Shown here in pieces: positions 8,781-15,841 of a stretch of DNA of 27,964 bases. The DNA comes from a virus, in IMG/VR virus record IMGVR_UViG_3300025870_000055, positions 1-27,964 of that record; one strand, 5' to 3'. The stretch's first letter is position 1; every line of letters starts with the position of its first letter. The notes below the pieces were generated by a model that was not told the DNA's origin, ran no database searches, and saw only the letters and a list, made by a program, of their open reading frames with translations. The position numbers and the translations under genes are program-made.

Positions 8781-9932
8781 TTATCCTACATAAATATTTA
8801 AAGGAACACGAGTCATTACTTGTTGTTGTTGTTCAACCATAGCTGCTTCGTTCTCCATTCGTACTTTTTTACTAACCGCATCAAGATTTTCTCTTAATTG
8901 TTCAATTAATGCATCTTTTTCTGTTTGAGCTTCAGCTCTAAGTGCTGCACCATCTAAAGAAACTTCAGAACCAGGAATAGGAACTGTATTATATTTCTCT
9001 CTAACTGCACCTAATATCTCTTTTGCTAAAGCAAGTGTATATTTTCTAATCCATTGTCTACCAACATCATTAATTTTAGTGTATTTAGCAAAATCATATC
9101 CTACATTTGAATAATCAGATACTACATCAGGTAGTATAATAGTATTGTTTTCTCTTCTATCTTTTACAACTTGATATTCAAACCATAACTTGTATTCGGA
9201 TGCTGGTTTTGGTAAAATTGTTATCTTATTATTTACGATATTAAAAGAGTGTGCAGATTTTCTAATCTGGTCATTGAATTCAATCTGTTGAATTCTTAAC
9301 ATATCTTCATAAATCGGCATCATAATAAATTGTGCTGCTGGTGAGAATGAACCAAATCCAAATTCATCAACTAAATTAAGAGTTCCTTGTCCACTTACCG
9401 AATAAGGGTCAAAGAATCTTTGTATAGCTGGTGAAGATTCGTAATAAACTGTTGTTACATCAATTCTTTCATTACTTTCAGAAGCATCACCCCATAAAGA
9501 TTGTAAATCATATGATTGTGTACCAGGACCTACATCTATATATCCTTTTTTGATATCTGCTCTACCACCAACGTTAGCAAGGTTACCATATCCTTCTGCT
9601 ATTGTTACGATATTATTTATTTCCGAACCATTTACTGATTTACCTTGGTAGTTGGAACCCGTTGTTTGTCCTTCAAGAGCTCCGAAGTTATTTCTTATAT
9701 TAAATTGATTTACTTGTGCAGAATACTCAGATACTGCTTCTTCAAATACAGCAAAAAAGTTTTCTCCTTGTAATTCTATATCAATAATAGGATATCCTAA
9801 TCTTTTTGCACACCATGATGCAACTTTAGGTGCATCTGATTGAAATGCAGCATCTGTATCATAAATTCCAAATGGAGTTGATGAACCTGATGTAAAGGTG
9901 GATGTTCCTGTCCAAATTCTTGCTTGAGACAT
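8781..9932 (-). CDS. gp13: gp13-like neck protein
   Basis: A 383-residue protein resembling the T4 gp13 neck family, which binds below the portal after DNA packaging. Characteristic are LGYPIIDIELQGENFFAVFE near 45-64, an extended beta section, and a helical stretch WIRKYTLALAKEILGAVREK near 297-316. The C-terminal tail is Gln-rich (VEQQQQV). T4 gp13 is 309 residues, so this is somewhat longer. It is the first gene after the capsid gene and its terminator, and a promoter-like motif lies 34 bases upstream. The start has AAGGAA in suitable range. Confidence 0.7.
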   Translation of the reverse strand: MSQARIWTGTSTFTSGSSTPFGIYDTDAAFQSDAPKVASWCAKRLGYPIIDIELQGENFFAVFEEAVSEYSAQVNQFNIRNNFGALEGQTTGSNYQGKSVNGSEINNIVTIAEGYGNLANVGGRADIKKGYIDVGPGTQSYDLQSLWGDASESNERIDVTTVYYESSPAIQRFFDPYSVSGQGTLNLVDEFGFGSFSPAAQFIMMPIYEDMLRIQQIEFNDQIRKSAHSFNIVNNKITILPKPASEYKLWFEYQVVKDRRENNTIILPDVVSDYSNVGYDFAKYTKINDVGRQWIRKYTLALAKEILGAVREKYNTVPIPGSEVSLDGAALRAEAQTEKDALIEQLRENLDAVSKKVRMENEAAMVEQQQQVMTRVPLNIYVG

Positions 9933-9965
9933 ATATTTTATTCCTTAGTTATACAATTATACTCT

Positions 9966-9975
9966 TATAAATATA
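9966..9975 (-). promoter_or_regulatory. promoter-like motif TATATTTATA
   Basis: An exact copy of the ten-base motif on the coding strand lies between the terminator after the capsid gene and the start of the gp13-like gene, about 34 bases before that ATG. The layout terminator, motif, Shine-Dalgarno, ATG argues for a new transcript starting here. Confidence 0.6.
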
Positions 9976-10000
9976 AAATAAACGAAAAGGAGGGTATAAT

Positions 10001-10037
10001 ATAAAAAAAGAGGGAAACCTTTTCAGGAATCCCTCTT
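10001..10037 (-). terminator. intrinsic terminator after the major capsid gene
   Basis: On the minus strand, AAGAGGGA pairs with TCCCTCTT. A TT/TT internal loop and an inner CCT-GAAA-AGG stem with a GAAA tetraloop lie between the arms. The 3' arm runs directly into seven T residues. This is a textbook Rho-independent structure, 51 bases beyond the capsid stop codon. Confidence 0.9.
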
Positions 10038-10087
10038 AAATTATTGATACTCTATTAGAATATCTAAGTTTAAAACTTAATTAACGA

Positions 10088-11680
10088 TTATACGTTAGCT
10101 AAATCTTTTACATAGATTTTTCCGTAGAATTCAGGTCTAACCATTTTCTTAGCGTATCTCGTCATAACACCACGTCTTGGCGTGAAGTTAGTTGGGTCAT
10201 ACACTAAAGGTGTCATGATTAATGGTACATACGGTGCATAAACAGCTCCAGTTTCAAGGAAATTACTTCCTTTAAATCCTAACAAGATTTCGTTTGAAGT
10301 CATGTAAGGGTTTTTGTAAACTGTGTATCTGTTTGCAATAGAACCAACAGTAGTTACACCAGCTGCGAAAGATGTTGCATCTTTATCAGCAGAAACAGTA
10401 AATCCTGGGATAGATTCTAAAATTGTACATACGTCTGGAGAAGCAACAACGAAGTTTGCTCCACCTCTAAGTGTTAATTGGTGAATCTTGTTAGAAACTT
10501 TGTTAAGTTTCGCTCCAAGAGTCTGGAACCAAGAGTTCTTAGTATAAGCAGCTGAATTAGTTCCAGCAACCCATGCACCAGTTGAAGAGTTATACTCCTC
10601 ACCTAAAGATACAGACCAGTATTCAGTAGTTAAAGCGTTAGCTTTTAACATATCAAGGATTTCAAGGTCAATCTCTAATGAGATGTACTCTGATAACATT
10701 GAAGTTAATTCAGCTTCAGCATCAATACTGTGGTATGCATTTAAATCTTGTGCTAATTCAGGTGTCCATACAGCCTTTAGTTTTCTAGTCTTAGCAACAA
10801 TTGCTTCAGACTTTAATTCTAAATCAACTTCAGGAATACCAACATCAGCTCCAGTTTTATCTTCAAAATCACCTCTGTTTTCAGCAATTGGCTGTTGAGA
10901 ATGTTTTACAGTAAGAGCATCTACGAAATCCTTACCATCTCCACCTTTTGCGAAAAATTCGATGTTTGCACCATTTACTTTAGAGTAAGCTGGGTAAAAA
11001 GCATCTGCCGCTGAAAAATCAGAAGCTGAAATATAGAAACTTCTTACAGCATCTAAATCAGGTCTTGATAATCCTGCATGAGCGATTACAACTTTTTGAA
11101 TCTCGTTACCAGCAACTGATGCAGATAATGCAGAATCATATTGTACGTCTGCCCATGAAGCAGATGTAGCAGTTACAGAACCAGCAGCGATATCAATAGA
11201 TACATCGTTTGCAGAGTATCCAAATCTACCTTCACCGTATAAACCGTTTACAGCTGAATCAGTTGAACCTAAGTCAGCTCCAGTACCACCAAAAAGTGAA
11301 TTACCACTAAATCCAGGATTACCTGGTTGAGCAGTACCATACTTAAAGTCTAAATAAAAGATTAGACCAGAAGGAAGGTTCATTGGTTGTACACTAACGA
11401 ATTCTTTCGATGCAATTTCACCGAAGATACGTCTTACTAATGGAAGGGCTACCCCACTCCATTCTTCACTACCAGCTGATGTACCAGTTGCAGTGGATTC
11501 GTCAAGCAATTGTTTTGCTTGGTTTTCTAACAATACAGAAATCTGTGATTGTTCTCTTTCTCCTAAACCTTCTAAAAGTCCAGTTTGTTCCCATTTTCCT
11601 TTAAGCTCTCTTGTTTCAGCAAGCATAACTGATTGTGGGTTCTTTCCTTCCATTAGTTTAGATAAATCAAAATTTGCCAT
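10088..11680 (-). CDS. gp23: major capsid protein, gp23-like
   Basis: A 530-residue T4-type major capsid protein that forms the head shell. Family signatures are VSVQPMNLPSGLIFYLDF near residue 94-111, the KTRKLKAVWTPELAQDLNAY stretch near 296-315 followed by DAEAELTSMLSEYI, and the C-terminal GFKGSNFLETGAVYAPYVPL near 466-485. The N-terminal 61 residues look like a removable delta-domain. LLDE|STATG at 58-66 fits the gp21 rule of cutting after (L/I)-x-E, comparable to the T4 gp23 cut after Glu65. A strong AAGGAG site precedes the ATG. The gene follows the scaffold gene by 28 bases and is closed by a strong terminator. Confidence 0.95.
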   Translation of the reverse strand: MANFDLSKLMEGKNPQSVMLAETRELKGKWEQTGLLEGLGEREQSQISVLLENQAKQLLDESTATGTSAGSEEWSGVALPLVRRIFGEIASKEFVSVQPMNLPSGLIFYLDFKYGTAQPGNPGFSGNSLFGGTGADLGSTDSAVNGLYGEGRFGYSANDVSIDIAAGSVTATSASWADVQYDSALSASVAGNEIQKVVIAHAGLSRPDLDAVRSFYISASDFSAADAFYPAYSKVNGANIEFFAKGGDGKDFVDALTVKHSQQPIAENRGDFEDKTGADVGIPEVDLELKSEAIVAKTRKLKAVWTPELAQDLNAYHSIDAEAELTSMLSEYISLEIDLEILDMLKANALTTEYWSVSLGEEYNSSTGAWVAGTNSAAYTKNSWFQTLGAKLNKVSNKIHQLTLRGGANFVVASPDVCTILESIPGFTVSADKDATSFAAGVTTVGSIANRYTVYKNPYMTSNEILLGFKGSNFLETGAVYAPYVPLIMTPLVYDPTNFTPRRGVMTRYAKKMVRPEFYGKIYVKDLANV

Positions 11681-11708
11681 TTTTATTTTCTCCTTAAATG
11701 TTTGTTAA

Positions 11709-12830
11709 TTAATTAATGTTAGCAAGTTTCTTAAATCTATCCGCCATCGTGTTAGTTGATTCAGCTATTACTTCTTTCGAAGGAGCAGTTGATGCAACTG
11801 ATTTAGATGCGAATGATTCATTAATCTTACTTGATTTTACTTTTTTCTTAGTTCCATTAAACTTAAATGATTCAGCTAATGTGCTAAATACAAGTTTAAC
11901 TTCTCTAACGTTACCTGTTCTATCTAATGTTTCAACAACTTTCATTTTCTGGTCGTTAGTTAAATCATAAGAACGGAACAATTTGTTTGTATAAAGTAAT
12001 TTTGCGTTAAGCAAGTTTACTTCATTGATAGTAGATTTAAGTTCCTTGATTGTACTCATTGCTTCTTCTAGTTCAGCTTGAGCTTCTTCAAGTTCGTTAG
12101 TTTCCTCTACAACTTCTTCAGAAACTTCTTCATCAGATTCATCTTCTTCACCGTATCCCATTTCTTTTAGGATTTCGTTTAAGTCGATGTCTTCATCTAA
12201 GTCTTCTTCTTCTTCAGATTCTTCTACTTCTTCAGCTTCTTCTTCACCTTCTTCTGCAATTTCCTCTTCTTCAGATTCTTCACCTTCATTGTGGTGTTCT
12301 TCTTCGTGAGATTCGATTTCATCAGATGCGATATCAGATACTTCTTCAGCTTCTTCATCATCAAGTTCTTCTTCAAGTTCTTTAATGATTGATTCTAAAT
12401 CAAGTTCATCTTCATCAGATTCTTCTTCAGATTCCATAGTTTCTTCTACTTCTTCTTCTTCAGCTTCTTCTTCAGATTCTTCTTCAGCTTCTTCTTCTTC
12501 AGATACTTCTTCAGCGGTGATTTCTTCTTCACCATCTTCGTTGTACTCACCTTCAGATACTTCTTCTTCAGATACAGTTTCAGTTGATTCTTCAACTTCT
12601 TCTTTATCTTCGTCTTCAGTTACTTCAGCTTCTTCTACTACTTCGTTTTCTTCAATTTCTTCTGCCTCTTCATCAGCTTCTTCAATTTCTTGTTGAAGTT
12701 TCTGAGATAGAATAGATTGTAAACGAGGTGTAAAAGCTTCTTCTAAAGCTATTTTAGCATTTGCAATTGCAGTTTCTCTAACCATTTTTGCATCAGCGAT
12801 AGCTTCTTTTAACAAATTTGAGTTTGCCAT
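11709..12830 (-). CDS. gp22: prohead scaffold protein, gp22-like
   Basis: A 373-residue protein that would form the core on which the capsid assembles. The N-terminus (LLKEAIADAKMVRETAIANA, about 5-24, then ALEEAFTPRLQSILSQKL) is typical of gp22-type scaffolds. Residues about 45-245 are extremely rich in Glu, a low-complexity acidic stretch encoded by GAA/GAG runs. A coiled coil follows (about 250-275), then a basic C-terminus ending in ADRFKKLANIN. Likely gp21 cut sites are KINE|S (after Glu338) and VIAE|S (after Glu357), consistent with scaffold destruction before packaging. The gene has the longest untranslated leader in the window. Its immediate position before gp23 matches T4 order. Confidence 0.9.
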   Translation of the reverse strand: MANSNLLKEAIADAKMVRETAIANAKIALEEAFTPRLQSILSQKLQQEIEEADEEAEEIEENEVVEEAEVTEDEDKEEVEESTETVSEEEVSEGEYNEDGEEEITAEEVSEEEEAEEESEEEAEEEEVEETMESEEESDEDELDLESIIKELEEELDDEEAEEVSDIASDEIESHEEEHHNEGEESEEEEIAEEGEEEAEEVEESEEEEDLDEDIDLNEILKEMGYGEEDESDEEVSEEVVEETNELEEAQAELEEAMSTIKELKSTINEVNLLNAKLLYTNKLFRSYDLTNDQKMKVVETLDRTGNVREVKLVFSTLAESFKFNGTKKKVKSSKINESFASKSVASTAPSKEVIAESTNTMADRFKKLANIN

Positions 12831-12940
12831 AATAGTTACCTTTCGTTTTGTGTTCGTGAAAATATTTAAGGATTTTCAATAAGATTATTGTAAAACGGTT
12901 TGTTTGGTCACCCTACATAAGATAATCGTGGGTATTCATA

Positions 12941-12966
12941 AACCTAAGATAAGAACCTACATTAAG
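12941..12966 (-). repeat. two tandem 13-base repeats in the scaffold leader
   Basis: On the minus strand CTTAATGTAGGTT (12966..12954) is followed directly by CTTATCTTAGGTT (12953..12941), identical at 10 of 13 bases. A weaker third relative, CTTATGTAGGGT, lies at 12921..12910. They begin some 15 bases after the promoter-like motif, so they could be an operator or an RNA-binding element. Confidence 0.5.
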
Positions 12967-12972
12967 TAGGTT
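12954..12972 (-). promoter_or_regulatory. hairpin in the scaffold leader
   Basis: AACCTAC and GTAGGTT form a perfect seven-base stem with a five-base loop. No T-run follows, so it is not a standard terminator. It starts about where a transcript from the motif at 12981-12990 would begin, so it may protect or regulate the 5' end of the scaffold mRNA. Confidence 0.5.
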
Positions 12973-12980
12973 ATTCAGTA

Positions 12981-12990
12981 TATAAATATA
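12981..12990 (-). promoter_or_regulatory. promoter-like motif TATATTTATA
   Basis: An exact copy lies in the gap between the bS21 gene and the scaffold gene, about 150 bases before the scaffold start. A transcript from here would carry a long structured leader ahead of scaffold and capsid genes. Confidence 0.6.
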
Positions 12991-13008
12991 CAATCTATAA
13001 CAAAAACG

Positions 13009-13311
13009 TTATTTTTTTGTATCTTTATTTTCTTTTTTTGGATTGTTGGGCTTTTTCTTTCGTTTTTTAGTAAACATTTTAACAGTTGTATCACCTCCCT
13101 CTATCTTTTCTAAGATAGTTTGTTTTTGTTGTTCTCTAACTGCTAATTGTTTTTCTCTTCTACGAACTGTTGTTGGTTTTTTGTAGTATCTTCTTTCTCG
13201 AAGTTCTAAAAGATGTTCAGAGTCATTTACTAATCTTTTATATTTTTTAAGTGCTCTGTTGATATCTCCTTTGATTACCTTAACAGAAACAATTGCTTTC
13301 TTTTTGCTCAT
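13009..13311 (-). CDS. rpsU: phage-encoded ribosomal protein bS21 homologue
   Basis: A 100-residue homologue of small-subunit ribosomal protein bS21. The core (about 9-62) matches the family: INRALKKYKR near 17-26, then ELRERRYYKKPTTVRRRE at about 36-53, comparable to the E. coli stretch RRREFYEKPTTERKR. Cellular bS21 is about 65-71 residues; this copy has a Lys-rich C-terminal extension (KKRKKKPNNPKKENKDTKK). It probably enters host ribosomes, where bS21 sits beside the anti-Shine-Dalgarno end of 16S rRNA, and could bias translation toward phage mRNAs. Phage-borne bS21 genes are known from other uncultured and marine phages. Unlike its neighbours it has no hydrophobic-Asn-Glu sites. It stands alone between the minor head genes and the scaffold, with its own motif upstream and an oddly close Shine-Dalgarno. 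Confidence 0.9.
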   Translation of the reverse strand: MSKKKAIVSVKVIKGDINRALKKYKRLVNDSEHLLELRERRYYKKPTTVRRREKQLAVREQQKQTILEKIEGGDTTVKMFTKKRKKKPNNPKKENKDTKK

Positions 13312-13312
13312 T

Positions 13313-13317
13313 CTCCT
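13313..13317 (-). promoter_or_regulatory. Shine-Dalgarno unusually close to the bS21 start
   Basis: AGGAG is separated from the bS21 ATG by one base (AGGAGAATG), whereas neighbouring genes have five to nine. No other in-frame start precedes the conserved core, so the start seems fixed. The poor spacing may lower or regulate translation of this gene. Confidence 0.6.
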
Positions 13318-13348
13318 AATTTTAATTGTAACAATGTTTTTTACTTTA

Positions 13349-13358
13349 TATAAGTATA
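13349..13358 (-). promoter_or_regulatory. promoter-like motif, 9 of 10 match
   Basis: The coding strand reads TATACTTATA, one base from TATATTTATA, in the gap between the 114-residue gene and bS21, about 38 bases before the bS21 start. The surrounding sequence is AT-rich, so chance cannot be excluded for this single copy. Confidence 0.45.
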
Positions 13359-13370
13359 TATAATTTTAAT

Positions 13371-13715
13371 TTAAGAACCTTTACCAGTTCCTGATTTTCT
13401 TCCTTTTGTGTGTGTAGAAACGTTTATGGGTTTTTTACCTTGTCCTGCTGATTGAGAACCACCACGATTAGATTTGTTCTGTGCTGCTCTTTTTCTACGA
13501 GTTGCAGATTCTTTTTCTTTTTTACTCATGGATTTAGCTTTAGAAGCAGGAACACATTTAGCATATCCTTTCTTCTCACCACTTGTACCACATGGAGGAT
13601 GTTTACCACTTTTATCTTTCTTACCGATATTAACCCATTTGGATTTAAACCAGTTACGAAGGTCTTCATTGGTTGTTTCTTCAAATATCTCGTCTATGAT
13701 ATTTTGTAATCTCAT
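13371..13715 (-). CDS. small basic protein of a marine-phage family
   Basis: A 114-residue, strongly basic protein. After an N-terminal MRLQNIIDEIFEE segment comes a conserved-looking module: LRNWFKSKWVNIGKKDKSGK at about 19-38, HPPCGTSGEKKGYAKCVPAS near 39-58 with two cysteines, and SKKEKESATRRKRAAQ near 64-79. I associate this pattern with small uncharacterised proteins widespread in marine phages and cannot confirm a family name. The N-terminus resembles the short leaders of neighbouring proteins, so packaging into the head is plausible, and the basic tail would suit DNA contact. The start overlaps the previous stop (TAATG). Function unknown. Confidence 0.7.
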   Translation of the reverse strand: MRLQNIIDEIFEETTNEDLRNWFKSKWVNIGKKDKSGKHPPCGTSGEKKGYAKCVPASKAKSMSKKEKESATRRKRAAQNKSNRGGSQSAGQGKKPINVSTHTKGRKSGTGKGS

Positions 13716-14863
13716 TACTTACCTAATTGGAATAATTTTTCTTCTGCACCAGCATTGGTTCTGTAATCGTAATGTTTTGGATTTACTCCAAAATCTTTTA
13801 GGGATTTTTCTAACCAAATTCTATATTTGTTTTTTCCATACTTTTTTTCCATTACAGAAAGTACATCATAAAATTTAGTTTCACTATTATTTACTTTTTT
13901 TACTAATTTAGTTATTTCAGATTTATCTTCTACCATTGGATTATATCCTTGTGGTGTTGATTCACTAAATTGTTTAGTAATCATTTTAAACATCTTGTTA
14001 TTAGGTTTACCAGCAATTGCTGATACGAATGCCATTCTATCTTTTAGATTTCCTTTTTTTACAAAGTTAAAAAGTTTTTTTGCATCAATCTTATGTGAAT
14101 CGATAAAAGCATCAACCGCAGAACCACGAGTACCAGTGAATCCAGCAATACCCATAGCTAATTTACTAGCTTCGTTTACTGATTCAAATGTTTTCTTCTT
14201 AGACTTAGACACAATTTTTAAATCTTTTTCTTTTGCTAAAATGTATTTTTCAAATCTACCATCTTTACCTAAGTTAACTTTGTATTCACCATTATCATAT
14301 CTAACTACATCACCAACAAACTTTTTCTTACTCTTAGGGTCTATGTATTGAACTCTTGCATCGTAGAACTTTGGATTTATTCTTTCGTTTACTGATTCGT
14401 TCTTAGAAACCAATTCATCTACATCTTTATGAACATCTTTATAGTTGTTAAATTTTTGTTTACGAATTGCACTATACAAGGCGATTGTATATTTTTGTGA
14501 GTTGTTGTGGATTCTTCTTTTAATAAATTCTGCAGGTTTTTGTTTTAGATTTGGTTTAGTACTCATTTCTAATGCATTTACCATTGATGAGAATTCTTGA
14601 AATGATTCAAATGATTTTCTTTTATTACCATCTGAAATGAACTCCTCTATATACGATATAGCCGAATCCATGTTTCCTTTATGTGCATCAAGTAATTTCT
14701 GTGCACCTTTATCATTTTTTTCTAAAGCTCTTTTGAAGTTTCCAATTTGAGTTTTAGCTAATCCTTTATTATTAAAGTAATCTCTTTTATCGAAAATAGC
14801 ATATACTTTTTCGAATTCCTTGTTTGGAGATTTAAATCTTTCGTTGATTAACATTTTTTCCAT
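13715..14863 (-). CDS. modular minor head protein, 382 residues
   Basis: Unknown function, basic and largely helical. It appears built of modules joined at hydrophobic-Asn-Glu sites: MLINE|R at the N-terminus, SVNE|RINPKF after Glu160 and SVNE|ASKLAM after Glu231. The middle piece (about 161-222) is a small beta domain (VGDVVRYDNGEYKVNLGKDG). The next (about 232-300) has GIAGFTGTRGSAVDAFIDSH and AIAGKPNNKMFKMITKQF. The C-terminal piece (about 318-382) is helical. It overlaps the upstream gene by 16 bases. The ATG at 14863 has almost no room for a ribosome site, so the ATG three codons on (14854) may be the true start. Proposed as a gp21-processed internal head protein, by inference. Confidence 0.7.
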   Translation of the reverse strand: MEKMLINERFKSPNKEFEKVYAIFDKRDYFNNKGLAKTQIGNFKRALEKNDKGAQKLLDAHKGNMDSAISYIEEFISDGNKRKSFESFQEFSSMVNALEMSTKPNLKQKPAEFIKRRIHNNSQKYTIALYSAIRKQKFNNYKDVHKDVDELVSKNESVNERINPKFYDARVQYIDPKSKKKFVGDVVRYDNGEYKVNLGKDGRFEKYILAKEKDLKIVSKSKKKTFESVNEASKLAMGIAGFTGTRGSAVDAFIDSHKIDAKKLFNFVKKGNLKDRMAFVSAIAGKPNNKMFKMITKQFSESTPQGYNPMVEDKSEITKLVKKVNNSETKFYDVLSVMEKKYGKNKYRIWLEKSLKDFGVNPKHYDYRTNAGAEEKLFQLGK

Positions 14864-15600
14864 CCCCCACCTGCTGCTTTATATTTCTTAGCTGCCCAAC
14901 CATTAGCATATGCTGATGGATAAACATCAAATTTCTTTTTTGCTTGTGATTTATATGAACTCCACTTACTGGCATCAGTAGGACAATTTTCCTCCATTAG
15001 AGTTTCAACCTTCTGACCGAACTCATATAATGCAGTTTCTTGTTCATTCAATTCATTTACTTCTTTTATTGTAGTAGTGATAGAACCATCAGCGTTTCTC
15101 ATTGATATAGATACAGGCTCTTCGTTTAAAGATTCATTACATCCACCCTCTGTTGTTCCATTACATCCACAACCACAATCTTCTTTAGATTCGTTCATTC
15201 CTAAACGTTGTTTCATTTGGTCTTCTGAAATCTCACCAATCTTATAGTATCTTGAAAGTATGTGTCCCATATCTTCATATAATCCACCCATTCTTTGGTC
15301 AAGTGCTTTGGCTTCAAGAGCAACTTTATCGAATTGTTTACCCAACTTATCCAATTCACTCATGTTTCTTTTAACCGTATGTTTATCAAACCAATCATCA
15401 CCCTCTTGAATTGCTAATGTTCTAGCTGCTTCTGTAATACCACCAAGTGTTTCTGCCACTTGAATAATATCAGATTTTCTATCCATTGATTCTTGGTACT
15501 TGTTGTAAGTAGAAACGATTTCTAAGAAGTGTTTTTTAACTTCTAAAGAAAGGGGTCTCTTTTCTTCTGATTCGTTCATTAGTTGGGTTAATTTAATCAT
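14848..15600 (-). CDS. modular minor head protein with Cys cluster, 250 residues
   Basis: Function unknown. The leader MIKLTQLMNE|S closely resembles that of the 368-residue neighbour. Residues about 11-130 are helical. A compact cysteine cluster (DCGCGCNGTTEGGC, 141-154) follows and is flanked by GMNE|S (after 137) and SLNE|E (after 160). A short beta piece ends in ELNE|Q (after 186). The C-terminal piece (about 206-250), with KKKFDVYPSAYANGWAAKKY and a Gly-Trp-rich end, is a domain I recognise from many uncharacterised marine phage proteins. The start has AGGAG seven bases upstream. The module borders coincide with putative gp21 sites, suggesting packaging and processing. Whether the cysteines bind metal is unknown. 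Confidence 0.7.
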   Translation of the reverse strand: MIKLTQLMNESEEKRPLSLEVKKHFLEIVSTYNKYQESMDRKSDIIQVAETLGGITEAARTLAIQEGDDWFDKHTVKRNMSELDKLGKQFDKVALEAKALDQRMGGLYEDMGHILSRYYKIGEISEDQMKQRLGMNESKEDCGCGCNGTTEGGCNESLNEEPVSISMRNADGSITTTIKEVNELNEQETALYEFGQKVETLMEENCPTDASKWSSYKSQAKKKFDVYPSAYANGWAAKKYKAAGGGWKKC

Positions 15601-15612
15601 GGGATTCTCCTA

Positions 15613-15828
15613 TTATTTAATTCTTTTTAATATTTTATGAAGATATTGCAATCTATCAATAGCATCTTTACAATGGTCCATTGCTTCTAGTATTGCACTT
15701 TCATCAATCATTTCTTCAATAAGTTCAATATCGTTCTGGACTGCTCCAACTGTACCCTTTACAACTTTAACAAGTTTCTTATCAGGTTGTTTATATGGTG
15801 CTTCATTCATTATATCTATTAATTTCAT
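15613..15828 (-). CDS. small helical head-cluster protein, 71 residues
   Basis: A short, fully helical protein of unknown function. It begins MKLIDIMNE|APYKQP, the clearest example of the shared leader, with the putative cleavage after Glu9. The rest (VGAVQNDIELIEEMIDESAI and a basic end ILKRIK) reads as a two-helix hairpin. A good AAGGAG site precedes the ATG. If cleaved it would yield a roughly 62-residue internal protein, comparable in style to the small T4 internal proteins. That comparison is inference. Confidence 0.65.
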   Translation of the reverse strand: MKLIDIMNEAPYKQPDKKLVKVVKGTVGAVQNDIELIEEMIDESAILEAMDHCKDAIDRLQYLHKILKRIK

Positions 15829-15841
15829 AATGATTTTCTCC

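Noticed and set aside
12385-12696. Plus-strand frame rich in serine opposite the scaffold gene
   Set aside because: It is the complement of GAA/GAG runs in the acidic scaffold, which forces TCT/TTC-type codons and avoids stops. No ribosome site or domain is evident.
12831-13008. Possible riboswitch or tRNA in the scaffold leader
   Set aside because: Only one short hairpin and tandem repeats are visible. There is no cloverleaf and no known riboswitch core.
13452-14351. Plus-strand frames of 85-134 residues opposite the minor head genes
   Set aside because: They overlap well-supported minus-strand genes with clear modules, have low-complexity Phe/Ser/Leu content and lack Shine-Dalgarno sites.
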